DNA of 64,000 nt from Microtetraspora sp. NBRC 13810 (lineage in GTDB: Bacteria > Actinomycetota > Actinomycetes > Streptosporangiales > Streptosporangiaceae): NCBI RefSeq assembly GCF_030268685.1, contig NZ_BSRQ01000005.1, forward strand, positions 62,001-126,000. Reading direction: 5' to 3'. This document shows, piece after piece, positions 1 through 9,942 of the stretch. Below the pieces are notes generated by a model, which had not been told where the DNA came from, made no database searches, and worked only from the letters and a program-made list of their open reading frames with translations. Position numbers and translations under genes: made by a program. How positions within the stretch are numbered: position 1 is the stretch's first letter; each line of letters starts with the position of its first letter.

Positions 1-220
1 TCACCCGGTCCCCGGGCGCGGCGGGATGATCGTCCGGCAGGTCGAGCGTGACCGGCGCGGGCCACGGCGTGCCGTCGGCCATCCGGCCGTAGTCGGTCAC
101 GCTGTGCACGTCTGCGGCTGTCATGAAGCCGGTGAGCGGCTGGAACGCGCCGGACAACAGAAGCTCCAGATCGGCGAGCTCGCGGGCGTCGGGGGTCCAC
201 TCGGAATTGCTGGCCGTCAT
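1..220 (-). CDS. N-terminal fragment of a sulfate-activation enzyme (ATP sulfurylase / APS kinase family), cut by window edge
   Basis: Only the first 73 codons lie in the window; the gene runs off the left end. The ATG is at 220-218. Residues about 16-50 contain LLLSGAFQPLTGFM followed by a GRMADGTPWP stretch. This is the start of the PUA-like domain found in ATP sulfurylases and in actinobacterial adenylyl-sulfate kinases that keep that domain. The enzyme would act in cytosolic sulfate activation (ATP plus sulfate to APS, or APS to PAPS). Which of the two activities is present cannot be decided from this fragment. Confidence 0.7.
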   Translation of the reverse strand, partial: MTASNSEWTPDARELADLELLLSGAFQPLTGFMTAADVHSVTDYGRMADGTPWPAPVTLDLPDDHPAAPGDRV

Positions 221-259
221 CGCTTCGCGTCCCTGGTACGTGGCTGCTGCTGTCGTGGC

Positions 260-988
260 TCAGATTAGCCGGGCGAAGTGGTTCTGTGGTTTGCGGATCA
301 CCAGGGTCACCTCGTCGTGCGCGGCCGTACGGCGGCCGCCCGACAGCCGGTCGACCAGCGCGCATATCGACCGGGCCACCCCGCCCCACGGGCCGTAGAG
401 CGCGGGACCGCTGTTGCCGCGCAGGTCGTCGGTGATCCGCAACCCGCGCACCAGGCAGAAGGAGTGCAGGCTCTCCCGCGAGGTGACCGGCTCGTAGACC
501 GCGGGCAGCGGCCCCACGGTGCTCTGCGGCACGAACCTGCGCCACACCGCGCGGCGCAGCCAGCCGGGCAGCAGCCGGTCGCAGAACCCGTAGGCCGAGG
601 TGCGGTCGCGCATCCGGATCAGCAGCAGCCCGCCCGGCCGCAAACCGGCCAGGATGCGGTCGAGCACCAGCTCGGCGTACTGGATGCGCTCCACCAGGAA
701 GTCGATGTAGACGACGTCGAAGGAGCGCGGCGGCAGCGGCACAGAACGCAGGTCGCCGAGCGCCCACGTGTCGAGGTCGTCCCGCTCGGGGACGATCGCC
801 CGCAGCTCCGGCAGGTCTTCGTCGATCCCGGTGATCCGCGCCTCCATCCGCTCCACCCGCAACGGGTCGGGCCTGCCGCACCCGGCGATCAGGATGTCGA
901 GCCGCCTGCCGAGCTGCTCGGTCCATTGCTCCCTGATGCGCCTGATGAACAGGTCGTCGTGTGCCACGACCGATCTCACGTCAGACAT
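260..988 (-). CDS. class I SAM-dependent methyltransferase
   Basis: A 242-aa protein starting MSDVRSVV. A longer in-frame start at 1126 would add a poor N-terminus lying in the mfd promoter region, so 988 is preferred. The fold is visible: a glycine-rich motif I (LDILIAGCGRP, about residues 27-37), an acidic residue after the next strand (GIDED), a motif IV region (FDVVYIDF) and a post-IV GLRPGGLLLIRM segment. The product is a soluble methyltransferase of unknown substrate. It is divergent from mfd and follows the sulfate-activation gene on the same strand with a 39-nt gap, so the two could be co-transcribed. Confidence 0.8.
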   Translation of the reverse strand: MSDVRSVVAHDDLFIRRIREQWTEQLGRRLDILIAGCGRPDPLRVERMEARITGIDEDLPELRAIVPERDDLDTWALGDLRSVPLPPRSFDVVYIDFLVERIQYAELVLDRILAGLRPGGLLLIRMRDRTSAYGFCDRLLPGWLRRAVWRRFVPQSTVGPLPAVYEPVTSRESLHSFCLVRGLRITDDLRGNSGPALYGPWGGVARSICALVDRLSGGRRTAAHDEVTLVIRKPQNHFARLI

Positions 989-1179
989 GTGACTCACAGT
1001 AATCAATCGGGTGCGCTCAGCCAGGTATTTCCGGTCGTTCGGACGAACCGGGAACCCGCCGACGGGCCGCGCGCCGTACCGGGGTGCGGCCAAGTAACCT
1101 TGTGGGGTAACCCCCGCGACCACCACATCTCAGGCCGGGGGTGCTCGTGTTGCCGTCGTGGGGCTGTGGGCGAATCACA

Positions 1180-4100
1180 ATGATGCTTTCCGGAGTGCTT
1201 GACCTTGTCGCGGGCGAGCGGGAGTTCGCCGACGTCCTTGCCGATGTCCGCGGGGGCGACGTCTCCGACGTCTCTCTCATCGCCCCGCCGGCGTTGCGTC
1301 CCTTCGCGGTGGCCGCGCTGTCGCGGGAGGGCGCGGCACAGGGGGCGCGCACCGTGCTCGCGGTGACCGCGACCGGCAGGGAGGCGGAGGACCTCGCGGC
1401 GGCTCTCACCAGCCTGCTGCCCGAGACCACCGTGGCGGTGTTCCCCGCCTGGGAGACGCTGCCGCACGAGCGGCTGTCGCCGCGCAGCGACACCGTGGGC
1501 CAGCGGCTCGCCGTGCTGAGGAGGCTCGCCCACCCGGTGGAGGGCGACTCCTCCGCCGGCCCGCTCCAGGTCGTGGTGGCCCCGGTCAGGGCGCTGCTCC
1601 AGCCGATCGTCGCGGGCCTCGGCCACCTGGTCCCGGTACGGCTGCGCGCCGGCGACGACGCCGAGCTCGAGTCGGTGGTGGAGCGGCTGGTGGAGAACGG
1701 CTACCACCGGGTCGACATGGTGGAGAAGCGCGGCGAGGTGGCCGTGCGCGGCGGGCTGCTCGACGTCTTCCCGCCCACCGAGGAGCACCCGCTGCGGCTG
1801 GAGTTCTGGGGCGACACGGTCGAGGAGGTCCGCTGGTTCAAGGTCGCCGACCAGCGCTCGCTGGAGGTGGCCGAGGGCGGCCTGTTCGCCGCGCCGTGCC
1901 GGGAGCTGCTGCTCACCGGGGAGGTGCGGGAGCGGGCCAGGGAGCTGGCCGAGCGGCACCCGGCGCTGGCCGAGATCCTCGACCAGCTCGCCGAGGGCGT
2001 GCCGGTGGAGGGCATGGAGGCGTTCGCGCCGGTGCTGGCCGGCGAGATGGACCTGCTGATCGACCATCTGCCGCTGCGTTCGGCCGTCTTCGTCTGCGAC
2101 CCCGAGCGGATCAGGGGCCGCGCGGACGAGCTGGTCCGCACCAGCCAGGAGTTCCTGGAGGCGTCGTGGATCAACGCGGCCTCCGGCGGCGAGGCGCCGA
2201 TCGACCTCGGCGCGGCGGCCTTCCGCGACCTGGCCGAGGTGCGCGACCACGCGCGCCGGCTGGGCATGCCGTGGTGGTCGCTGGCGCCGTTCGAGGACAC
2301 CGCGGAGGGGGCCGGCGTCGCGCTGCCCGCCCGGGAGTCCGAGACCTACCGGGGTGACACGCAGCGGGCGCTCGGCGACATCAAGGGCTGGCTCGGCGAG
2401 GGCCGCGCGGTGGTGCTGCTCAGCGAGGGGCACGGCCCGGCCGAGCGGATGGTCGAGCTGCTCAAGGGGGTGGACGTGCCGGCCAGGCTGGAGCCGGGCC
2501 TGCCCGTCCCGCCGGAGCCGGGCGTCGTGCACGTGACCACGGCCCGGATCGAGCACGGCTTCGTCACCGCCTCCCTCGCCGTGCTCACCCACCTGGACCT
2601 CGTGGGCCAGAAGGCGTCCACCAAGGACATGCGGCGGCTGCCCTCGCGCCGGCGGAACATGGTGGACCCGCTCCAGCTCAAGCTCGGCGACCACGTGGTG
2701 CACGAGCAGCACGGCGTGGGCCGCTACGTGGAGATGGTGCAGCGCACCGTGCAGGGCGCCACCCGCGAATACCTGGTGATCGAGTACGCCAAGGGCGACC
2801 GGCTCTACGTGCCCACCGACCAGCTCGACGAGGTCACCCGATACGTCGGCGGCGAGGCGCCCACGCTCAACCGGATGGGCGGCGCCGACTGGTCCAAGGC
2901 GAAGTCCCGGGCCAAGAAGGCGGTCAAGGAGATCGCCGGGGAGCTGATCAGGCTCTACAGCGCCCGGATGGCCTCGCCCGGCCACGCCTTCGGGGTGGAC
3001 ACCCCCTGGCAGCGCGAGATGGAGGACGCCTTCCCCTACGCCGAGACGGGCGACCAGTTGGAGGCGATCGACGAGGTCAAGCGGGACATGGAGCGCCCGC
3101 TGCCGATGGACCGGCTGATCTGCGGCGACGTGGGCTACGGCAAGACCGAGATCGCGGTGCGCGCGGCGTTCAAGGCGGTGCAGGACGGCAAGCAGGTGGC
3201 GGTCCTGGTGCCGACCACGCTGCTGGTGCAGCAGCACCTGTCCACGTTCGCCGAGCGTTTCTCCAGCTTTCCCGTCGTGGTCAGGCCGATGTCGCGGTTC
3301 CAGACCGACGGCGAGGTGAAGGAGACGATGAAGGGCCTCACCGAGGGCGCGGTGGACGTCGTCATCGGCACCCACCGGCTGCTCAGCCCGGAGGTCAGGT
3401 TCAAGCAGCTCGGCCTGATCATCGTGGACGAGGAGCAGCGCTTCGGCGTCGAGCACAAAGAGGCGATGAAGCACCTGCGTACCCAGGTGGACGTGCTGGC
3501 GATGTCCGCCACGCCGATCCCGCGCACGCTGGAGATGGGTCTCACCGGCATCAGGGAGATGTCCACCATCCTCACCCCGCCCGAGGAGCGTCACCCCATC
3601 CTCACCTTCGTCGGCCCCTACGACGAGAAGCAGATCGCGGCGGCGGTGCGGCGCGAGCTGATGCGCGACGGCCAGGTGTTCTTCGTGCACAACCGGGTGG
3701 CCAGCATCAACAAGACCGCGCTGCGGCTGCGTGAGCTGGTGCCCGAGGCCAAGATCGCGGTGGCGCACGGCCAGATGAACGAGAACCAGCTCGAAAAGAT
3801 CATGGTGGACTTCTGGGAGCGCAACTTCGACGTGCTCGTCTGCACCACGATCGTCGAGTCCGGCCTCGACGTGCCCAACGCCAACACGCTCATCGTGGAC
3901 CGGGCGGACAACTACGGCCTGTCCCAGCTCCACCAGCTCCGCGGCCGGGTCGGCCGGGGCCGCGAGCGCGGCTACGCCTACTTCCTCTACCCGCCGGAGA
4001 AGCCGCTCACCGAGACCGCCCACGAGCGTCTCGCCACCATCGCCCAGCACACCGAGATGGGCGCGGGCATGTACGTGGCGATGAAGGACCTGGAGATCCG

Positions 4101-4725
4101 CGGCGCGGGCAACATCCTCGGGGCCGAGCAGTCGGGCCACATCGCCGGCGTCGGGTTCGACCTCTACGTGCGGATGATGGCGGAAGCCGTACAGGAGCAG
4201 AAGGCCAAGCTGTCCGGGGAGCCGGCGGAGGAGGCGGAGCGGTCCGACGTCAAGGTCGAGCTGCCGATCAACGCGCACATCCCGCACGACTACGTCACCT
4301 CCGAGCGGCTGCGGCTGGAGGCGTACAAGCGGATCGCCGCGGTCGGCTCCGACGACGACATCGCCGCCGTCCGCGACGAGCTCACCGACCGGTACGGCAG
4401 GCCGCCCGAGCAGGTGGAGAACCTGCTGGAGGTCGCCCGCTTCCGGGTCCGCGCCCGCCAGGCGGGGCTCACCGACGTGACCCTCCAGGGGCAGCACATC
4501 AAGTTCGCCCCGGCGCGGCTGAAGGACTCCCAGCAGGTCAGGCTCCAGCGGCTCTACCCCAAGGCGTTGCACAAGCAGGCGGTGGACACCCTGCTCGTGC
4601 CGGTGCCGAAGACGAAACCGCTGGGCGGCCGGCCACTGCGCGATCTCGATCTGCTGAAATGGTGCGGCGAACTGGTCCAGGCGATGTTCCTGGAAACGGC
4701 CACAGCGGGCAGCGCGGTAAAGTAA
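1180..4725 (+). CDS. mfd: transcription-repair coupling factor Mfd
   Basis: An 1181-aa protein, a normal length for Mfd, which displaces RNA polymerase stalled at DNA lesions and recruits UvrA. The start is the double ATG at 1180/1183; the frame is open upstream to 1141 but that stretch does not resemble the family. Domains in order: UvrB-like N-terminal module (about residues 1-330), CarD-like RNA polymerase-interaction domain (from about 500, GDHVVHEQHGVGRY), and an SF2 translocase with Walker A GDVGYGKTEIAV (about 648) and DEEQ box (about 749). A RecG-like TRG region follows, then the C-terminal TRCF domain. It is followed 28 nt later by the SurA-like lipoprotein gene, as is usual in actinomycetes. 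Confidence 0.98.
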   Translation: MMLSGVLDLVAGEREFADVLADVRGGDVSDVSLIAPPALRPFAVAALSREGAAQGARTVLAVTATGREAEDLAAALTSLLPETTVAVFPAWETLPHERLSPRSDTVGQRLAVLRRLAHPVEGDSSAGPLQVVVAPVRALLQPIVAGLGHLVPVRLRAGDDAELESVVERLVENGYHRVDMVEKRGEVAVRGGLLDVFPPTEEHPLRLEFWGDTVEEVRWFKVADQRSLEVAEGGLFAAPCRELLLTGEVRERARELAERHPALAEILDQLAEGVPVEGMEAFAPVLAGEMDLLIDHLPLRSAVFVCDPERIRGRADELVRTSQEFLEASWINAASGGEAPIDLGAAAFRDLAEVRDHARRLGMPWWSLAPFEDTAEGAGVALPARESETYRGDTQRALGDIKGWLGEGRAVVLLSEGHGPAERMVELLKGVDVPARLEPGLPVPPEPGVVHVTTARIEHGFVTASLAVLTHLDLVGQKASTKDMRRLPSRRRNMVDPLQLKLGDHVVHEQHGVGRYVEMVQRTVQGATREYLVIEYAKGDRLYVPTDQLDEVTRYVGGEAPTLNRMGGADWSKAKSRAKKAVKEIAGELIRLYSARMASPGHAFGVDTPWQREMEDAFPYAETGDQLEAIDEVKRDMERPLPMDRLICGDVGYGKTEIAVRAAFKAVQDGKQVAVLVPTTLLVQQHLSTFAERFSSFPVVVRPMSRFQTDGEVKETMKGLTEGAVDVVIGTHRLLSPEVRFKQLGLIIVDEEQRFGVEHKEAMKHLRTQVDVLAMSATPIPRTLEMGLTGIREMSTILTPPEERHPILTFVGPYDEKQIAAAVRRELMRDGQVFFVHNRVASINKTALRLRELVPEAKIAVAHGQMNENQLEKIMVDFWERNFDVLVCTTIVESGLDVPNANTLIVDRADNYGLSQLHQLRGRVGRGRERGYAYFLYPPEKPLTETAHERLATIAQHTEMGAGMYVAMKDLEIRGAGNILGAEQSGHIAGVGFDLYVRMMAEAVQEQKAKLSGEPAEEAERSDVKVELPINAHIPHDYVTSERLRLEAYKRIAAVGSDDDIAAVRDELTDRYGRPPEQVENLLEVARFRVRARQAGLTDVTLQGQHIKFAPARLKDSQQVRLQRLYPKALHKQAVDTLLVPVPKTKPLGGRPLRDLDLLKWCGELVQAMFLETATAGSAVK

Positions 4726-4753
4726 GCGCGGTTTGTCGGAAGGGATCCCCACG

Positions 4754-5383
4754 TTGAAGACACCAAAGCGTCTCGCCCTCGCCCTGATGGTCGCCGGCTT
4801 CGCGCTGACCGCCTGCTCCTCGGCGCAGCCCGGCACCGCGGCGATCGTCGGCAGTGACCGTATCACCGCGAGCAGGCTCGATGCGGATGTTCGCGAGGCC
4901 CAGGCGGCGCTGGCGAAGGACCCGTCCGCCCAGCAGCAGCAGAGTTCGCTCTCCCTGCCGCAGATGGCGTTGCTCCAGCTCGTCGAGGTGAGCCGCTACG
5001 ACCAGCTCGCCCGCAAGGACGGCGTGGCGGTCACCAACGGCGAGGTCGACGGCTTCATCAGCGCCCAGGGCGGCCTGCCCCAGGTGCAGCGCACCCTGCT
5101 CGGCCAGGGTGTCGCGCCGTCGATGACCCGGGACTACATCCGGGCGTTCCTCACCGCGCAGAAGCTCCTCGCCAAGCACGGCGGCGGCACCGACGAGGCC
5201 GCCCTCCAGCGGGGTCAGGAGCAGCTGGTCAAGGACCTCCAGGCGATCCCGGTCAGCTACAGCCCGCGCTACGGCAAGTTCGACCCGCAGACGGGCGTCT
5301 TCATCGACAGCGACCGGTTCGGCAAGACCGCGGGCCCGGCCGGCGGCGCCGCCGGCGACCCGGCGGCCCCGCCGATCCAGTAA
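4754..5383 (+). CDS. SurA N-terminal-like lipoprotein
   Basis: A 209-aa exported lipoprotein. The N-terminus has lysines and arginine, a hydrophobic stretch and a lipobox ending LTAC with Cys21. The remainder resembles the SurA N-terminal (SurA_N_3) chaperone-like domain without a PPIase domain. An upstream TTG at 4733 is open, but the sequence GGAAGGG at 4738-4744 is a good ribosome binding site for the TTG at 4754, so that start is used. It sits directly after mfd, with a strong bidirectional terminator downstream. A role in folding extracytoplasmic proteins is inferred from the family only. Confidence 0.85.
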   Translation: MKTPKRLALALMVAGFALTACSSAQPGTAAIVGSDRITASRLDADVREAQAALAKDPSAQQQQSSLSLPQMALLQLVEVSRYDQLARKDGVAVTNGEVDGFISAQGGLPQVQRTLLGQGVAPSMTRDYIRAFLTAQKLLAKHGGGTDEAALQRGQEQLVKDLQAIPVSYSPRYGKFDPQTGVFIDSDRFGKTAGPAGGAAGDPAAPPIQ

Positions 5384-5392
5384 CGCCTCCCC

Positions 5393-5415
5393 GGCCGCCC
5401 CGCACCGGGGCGGCC
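5393..5415. terminator. bidirectional hairpin terminator between convergent genes
   Basis: Perfect 10-bp G+C stem (GGCCGCCCCG / CGGGGCGGCC) with a 3-nt loop, in the 33-nt gap between the lipoprotein gene and mazG, which converge here. Confidence 0.75.
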
Positions 5416-5416
5416 G

Positions 5417-6364
5417 TCAGGCCCGCTGTTCCCAGGACCGGACGAGGGCGGCGTAGGCGCGGGCGGCCGCCCGCAGCTCGGCCTCGGGGTCGAGGCCGTC
5501 GGCGCGGGCCTGCCGCACCAGCTCGAACAGCCGGCGGCCCAGCGCGGAGGCGGCGTCCTCGGGAAGGCCGGCCGGGGCGCCGATGCGGTCGGCGCGGCGC
5601 TGGAGGGCGGCGGCCAGGGTGAGCGCGGGCTGGCCGAGGGGAACCCCGTCCAGTGCCGACTCGCGGCCCTTCTCGGCCCGCTCGGCCGCCTTGATGGCCT
5701 CCCAGTTGGCGTTGACCTCGTCCGCGCCCTCCACGGTGACCTCGCCGAAGACGTGCGGATGCCGGCGGACGAGCTTGGCCACGATGCCCTCGGCCACGTC
5801 GTCGATGTCGAAGCCGTCCGCGCGCTCCTTCGCCACCCTGGCGTGGAAGGCCACCTGGAGCAGCACGTCGCCCAGCTCCTCGCGCAGCGCCGGATAGTCG
5901 CCGTCCTCGACAGTCTCCACCACCTCGTAAGCCTCTTCCAGGAGGTACGGCACCAGCGACTCGTGGGTCTGCTTGGCGTCCCACGGGCACTGGACGCGCA
6001 GCCGGTCCATCACGGCGACGAGATCCAGCACCCGGGCGCCGGGCAGGTCGTAGGACCCGGGCACCATCTCGATCAGCGGCGGCTCGTCGGCGGCCAGCGC
6101 GGCGCGGCCGACGGCCCGCATGAGGTCCTCGTCGCCCTCCTGCGCGGCCAGCCAGACGATCTCGGCGCCGGCCGCCTCCCGCACCAGGCGCGCGGGGTCG
6201 GGCGCGACCACCTCGACCTCGATCCCCGCCTCGGCGAGGTAGGGGAGCTGGGGGTGGTCCGGCGTCCCAGTGAGCACGCGGCCGGACCGCAGGACCTGCC
6301 ACGCGCGGTGCCCGAGCAGGCCGGGCGCGACCCTGGGCGAGGTGGTGAGGAGGATCAGCGGCAT
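5417..6364 (-). CDS. mazG: nucleoside triphosphate pyrophosphohydrolase MazG
   Basis: A 315-aa protein. The MazG domain lies at about residues 105-190: MDRLRVQCPWDAKQTHESL, then the metal-binding acidic helices EEAYEVVE and EELGDVLLQ. It hydrolyses NTPs or dNTPs to monophosphate and pyrophosphate, removing non-canonical nucleotides. The N-terminal 100 residues form the extra domain seen in actinobacterial MazG proteins. A second, C-terminal MazG-like half follows (DVAEGIVAKLVRRHPHVFG). It converges on the mfd-lipoprotein pair. Confidence 0.93.
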   Translation of the reverse strand: MPLILLTTSPRVAPGLLGHRAWQVLRSGRVLTGTPDHPQLPYLAEAGIEVEVVAPDPARLVREAAGAEIVWLAAQEGDEDLMRAVGRAALAADEPPLIEMVPGSYDLPGARVLDLVAVMDRLRVQCPWDAKQTHESLVPYLLEEAYEVVETVEDGDYPALREELGDVLLQVAFHARVAKERADGFDIDDVAEGIVAKLVRRHPHVFGEVTVEGADEVNANWEAIKAAERAEKGRESALDGVPLGQPALTLAAALQRRADRIGAPAGLPEDAASALGRRLFELVRQARADGLDPEAELRAAARAYAALVRSWEQRA

Positions 6365-6479
6365 GGCTAGAAGGCTACGGCCTGCCCGGGGGCGACCGCC
6401 TCACCGGCGCCTTGCCCCTGACGATGGATCGGGCGGGGCATCGGTAGGCTTCTGTCGCAAACCGACTTCCCGAATTTAG

Positions 6480-7766
<1,287 letters not shown>

Positions 7767-7781
7767 CTTGTTGTACGGCTT

Positions 7782-7820
7782 GCCCCGTTTCGCAGCCCCT
7801 TCCGGGCCGCGGAGCGGGGC
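7782..7820 (+). terminator. possible weak hairpin after eno
   Basis: GCCCCG at 7782 and CGGGGC near 7819 can pair with an interrupted G+C stem between them. There is no T-tract, so this may only attenuate read-through into the ftsB-like gene. Confidence 0.35.
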
Positions 7821-7851
7821 GTGAGCCTTACCGGGTGGACGGGAGGGCCTG

Positions 7852-8253
7852 ATGACCAGACGGCCGCAGCTGACCGGGCGGGCGGCGGTGCTCGCGCTGG
7901 TGGTGTGCGCGATCGCGATGAGCCTGGCCTATCCCGTGCGCGAGTTCGTCGCGCAGCGGCGGCAGATCGCCGAGCTGCGCCAGGAGCAGGAGCGCGAGCT
8001 CGCCGCGCTGTCCAGGCTGGAGGAGCGGCGCAAGCAGCTCCAGGATCCCGACTACACCCGGCAGCAGGCCAGGGAGCGGCTGTTCTACTGCGGGCCGGGT
8101 GAGAAGTGCTTCGTGGTGATGGACGGCTCTCCCGACCAGGCTCCGGCCAGGCCGGGAGAGCCCGCGGCCGAGCAGCAGACGCAGGCGCGCCCGCCGTGGT
8201 ACCAGAGCCTGTGGGAGTCGGTCGAGGCCGCCGACGGCGCCGGTGGCGGGTAG
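7852..8253 (+). CDS. FtsB/DivIC-type septum formation initiator protein
   Basis: A 133-aa bitopic membrane protein. A short basic N-terminus precedes one membrane helix (about residues 11-27). It is followed by a coiled coil (about 34-62, heptads in REFVAQRRQIAELRQEQERE) and the conserved tail PDYTRQQARERLFYCGPGEK typical of DivIC. In actinomycetes this protein bridges FtsL/FtsQ in the divisome. The last 40 residues are Pro/Gln-rich and low complexity. The position between eno and DUF501 matches the usual order. Confidence 0.9.
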   Translation: MTRRPQLTGRAAVLALVVCAIAMSLAYPVREFVAQRRQIAELRQEQERELAALSRLEERRKQLQDPDYTRQQARERLFYCGPGEKCFVVMDGSPDQAPARPGEPAAEQQTQARPPWYQSLWESVEAADGAGGG

Positions 8254-8298
8254 CCTGACCGGAAGTGCCGTGTTCGAGGGTCTTCAAGGGGGCACCCG

Positions 8299-8832
8299 GT
8301 GGCGGATCGGGATGACGTGGGTCTGGACGACGGGGCGGCGGTGGAGCGGCAGCTCGGCCGGTTGCCCAGAGGCTCGTGGTCGGTCGCCCATCGGTGCCCG
8401 TGCGGCCTGCCCGACGTGGTGGAGACCGCGCCCAGGCTGCCCGACGGCTCGCCGTTCCCCACGCTCTACTATCTGACCTGCCCGAAGGCCGCGTCGGCGA
8501 TCGGCACGCTGGAGTCGTCCGGGCTGATGCGCGAGATGCAGGCGCGGCTGGCCGGCGATCCGGACCTGGCGGCCCGTTACCGCGCCGCGCACGACGACTA
8601 TCTCGCCCGGCGGGACAAGGCGGCCGCCGCGGCCGGGGTCGCGCCGCTGCCGCAGGGGATGCAGACCGCGGGCGGCATGCCGGAGCGGGTCAAGTGCCTG
8701 CACGCGCTGGTGGCGCACGAGCTGGCCGCGCCGGGGGTCAACCCGTTCGGGCGGGAGGCGATCGACGCGCTGCCCGAGTGGTGGGCCGACGGGCCGTGCG
8801 TGCGGGACGAGCCGGAGGGGGAGACCCGATGA
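8299..8832 (+). CDS. DUF501 domain protein
   Basis: A 177-aa soluble protein. GTG start with a purine-rich AAGGGGG just upstream. The DUF501 signature is visible: VAHRCPCGLPDVVETAPRLP, FPTLYYLTCPKA and RVKCLHALVAHELAAPGVNP. Conserved Cys and His residues suggest a metal site, but no function is established for the family. Its stop overlaps the start of the ppx/gppA gene by 4 nt (ATGA), so the two are translationally coupled. Confidence 0.9.
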   Translation: MADRDDVGLDDGAAVERQLGRLPRGSWSVAHRCPCGLPDVVETAPRLPDGSPFPTLYYLTCPKAASAIGTLESSGLMREMQARLAGDPDLAARYRAAHDDYLARRDKAAAAAGVAPLPQGMQTAGGMPERVKCLHALVAHELAAPGVNPFGREAIDALPEWWADGPCVRDEPEGETR

Positions 8833-9773
8833 CCCGCGTCGCCGCGATCGACTGCGGGACCAACTCGGTCCGTCTCCTCATCGCCGACGTGCCCGCGGGC
8901 GGCGCGGCGGGCGGCGGCGCCCTGGCGGATGTCGAGCGGGTGATGGAGATCGTGCGGCTCGGCGAGGGCGTCGACCGTACGGGGCGGCTCGCCGCCGAGG
9001 CGCTGGAGCGCACGTTCGCCGCCATGCGCGGGTACGCGAAGCTCATCGCGCAGCACGGCGCCGAGCGCACCCGGGTCGTCGCCACCAGCGCCACCCGTGA
9101 CGCCGCCAACCGGGACGTCTTCGTGGCCGGCGTCCGGGAGATCTTCGGCGTCGAGCCGGAGGTGATCACCGGCGCGGAGGAGGCGGAGCTGTCCTTCATC
9201 GGCGCCACCCGGGGGCTGACCGGCCATCCGGAGCCCTACCTGGTGGTGGACATCGGGGGCGGTTCGACGGAGTTCGTGGTCGGCTCGTCGGGTTCGCTCG
9301 CCGGGGCGCTCTCGGTGGACATCGGGTGCGTCCGGCTGAGCGAGCGGCATCTACGGCAGGCGGGCGACCCGCCGGCCGCGGCGGCGGTCGAGGCGGTGGC
9401 CGCGGACGTGGAGGCGGCGCTGTCCCGGGTCGAGGCGGCCGTCCCGGTGGCACGGGCGCGGACCCTGGTGGGGCTGGCGGGCTCGGTGACGACGGTCGCC
9501 GGCATCGCGCTCGGCCTGCCGTCCTACGACCCGGAGCGGATCCACCACGCGCGGATCGACGCGGCGCGGGTGCACGAGGTGTCGGCGCGGCTGCTGGCGA
9601 TGACGCACGACGAGCGCGCGGCGCTGGGCGTGATGCACCCCGGCCGGGTGGACGTCATCGGAGCGGGGGCGCTCATTCTCGACCGCATCGTGCGGCGGTT
9701 CGCATTCACCGAGGTGATAGTCAGCGAACATGACATTCTCGATGGCATAGCTTGGTCTATCACAACAAATTAA
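8829..9773 (+). CDS. exopolyphosphatase / guanosine pentaphosphate phosphohydrolase (Ppx/GppA)
   Basis: A 314-aa ASKHA-fold phosphatase. The start is the ATG at 8829, which overlaps the DUF501 stop; an open frame further upstream is a shadow of the DUF501 gene. Phosphate-binding motifs are seen at DCGTNSVRLLIAD (residues about 7-19) and VDIGGGSTEF (about 140). Adenosine/hinge motif LAGSVTTVAGI is also present. It degrades polyphosphate or pppGpp. The short length, without an HD domain, matches actinobacterial Ppx1/Ppx2 types. Confidence 0.92.
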   Translation: MTRVAAIDCGTNSVRLLIADVPAGGAAGGGALADVERVMEIVRLGEGVDRTGRLAAEALERTFAAMRGYAKLIAQHGAERTRVVATSATRDAANRDVFVAGVREIFGVEPEVITGAEEAELSFIGATRGLTGHPEPYLVVDIGGGSTEFVVGSSGSLAGALSVDIGCVRLSERHLRQAGDPPAAAAVEAVAADVEAALSRVEAAVPVARARTLVGLAGSVTTVAGIALGLPSYDPERIHHARIDAARVHEVSARLLAMTHDERAALGVMHPGRVDVIGAGALILDRIVRRFAFTEVIVSEHDILDGIAWSITTN

Positions 9774-9806
9774 CCATATTGCGACCATCTTAATCTTCCG
9801 TCCGTA

Positions 9807-9836
9807 TTGAGGGATCTATCCGTTCATGGTTAGGTA
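9807..9836 (+). promoter_or_regulatory. candidate housekeeping-type promoter for the secreted repeat protein
   Basis: TTGAGG at 9807-9812 and TAGGTA at 9831-9836 are separated by 18 nt, in an unusually A+T-rich stretch upstream of the gene at 9943. This resembles HrdB-type promoters. It is read by eye only. Confidence 0.45.
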
Positions 9837-9942
9837 AAGGGGCTTTATCGAGACTTTGCCGTGGGGCCCGGCACAGCTCGTGTCGGGGCGGCAACCGTCT
9901 CCAAGCGCACCCTTTCGTTTACTGGAACGGAGCACGCCCTCA

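Noticed and set aside
1003-4866. 1287-codon open frame antisense to mfd
   Set aside because: Its Arg/His/Val-rich composition is the antisense shadow of a high-GC3 gene; mfd on the other strand has complete domain motifs.
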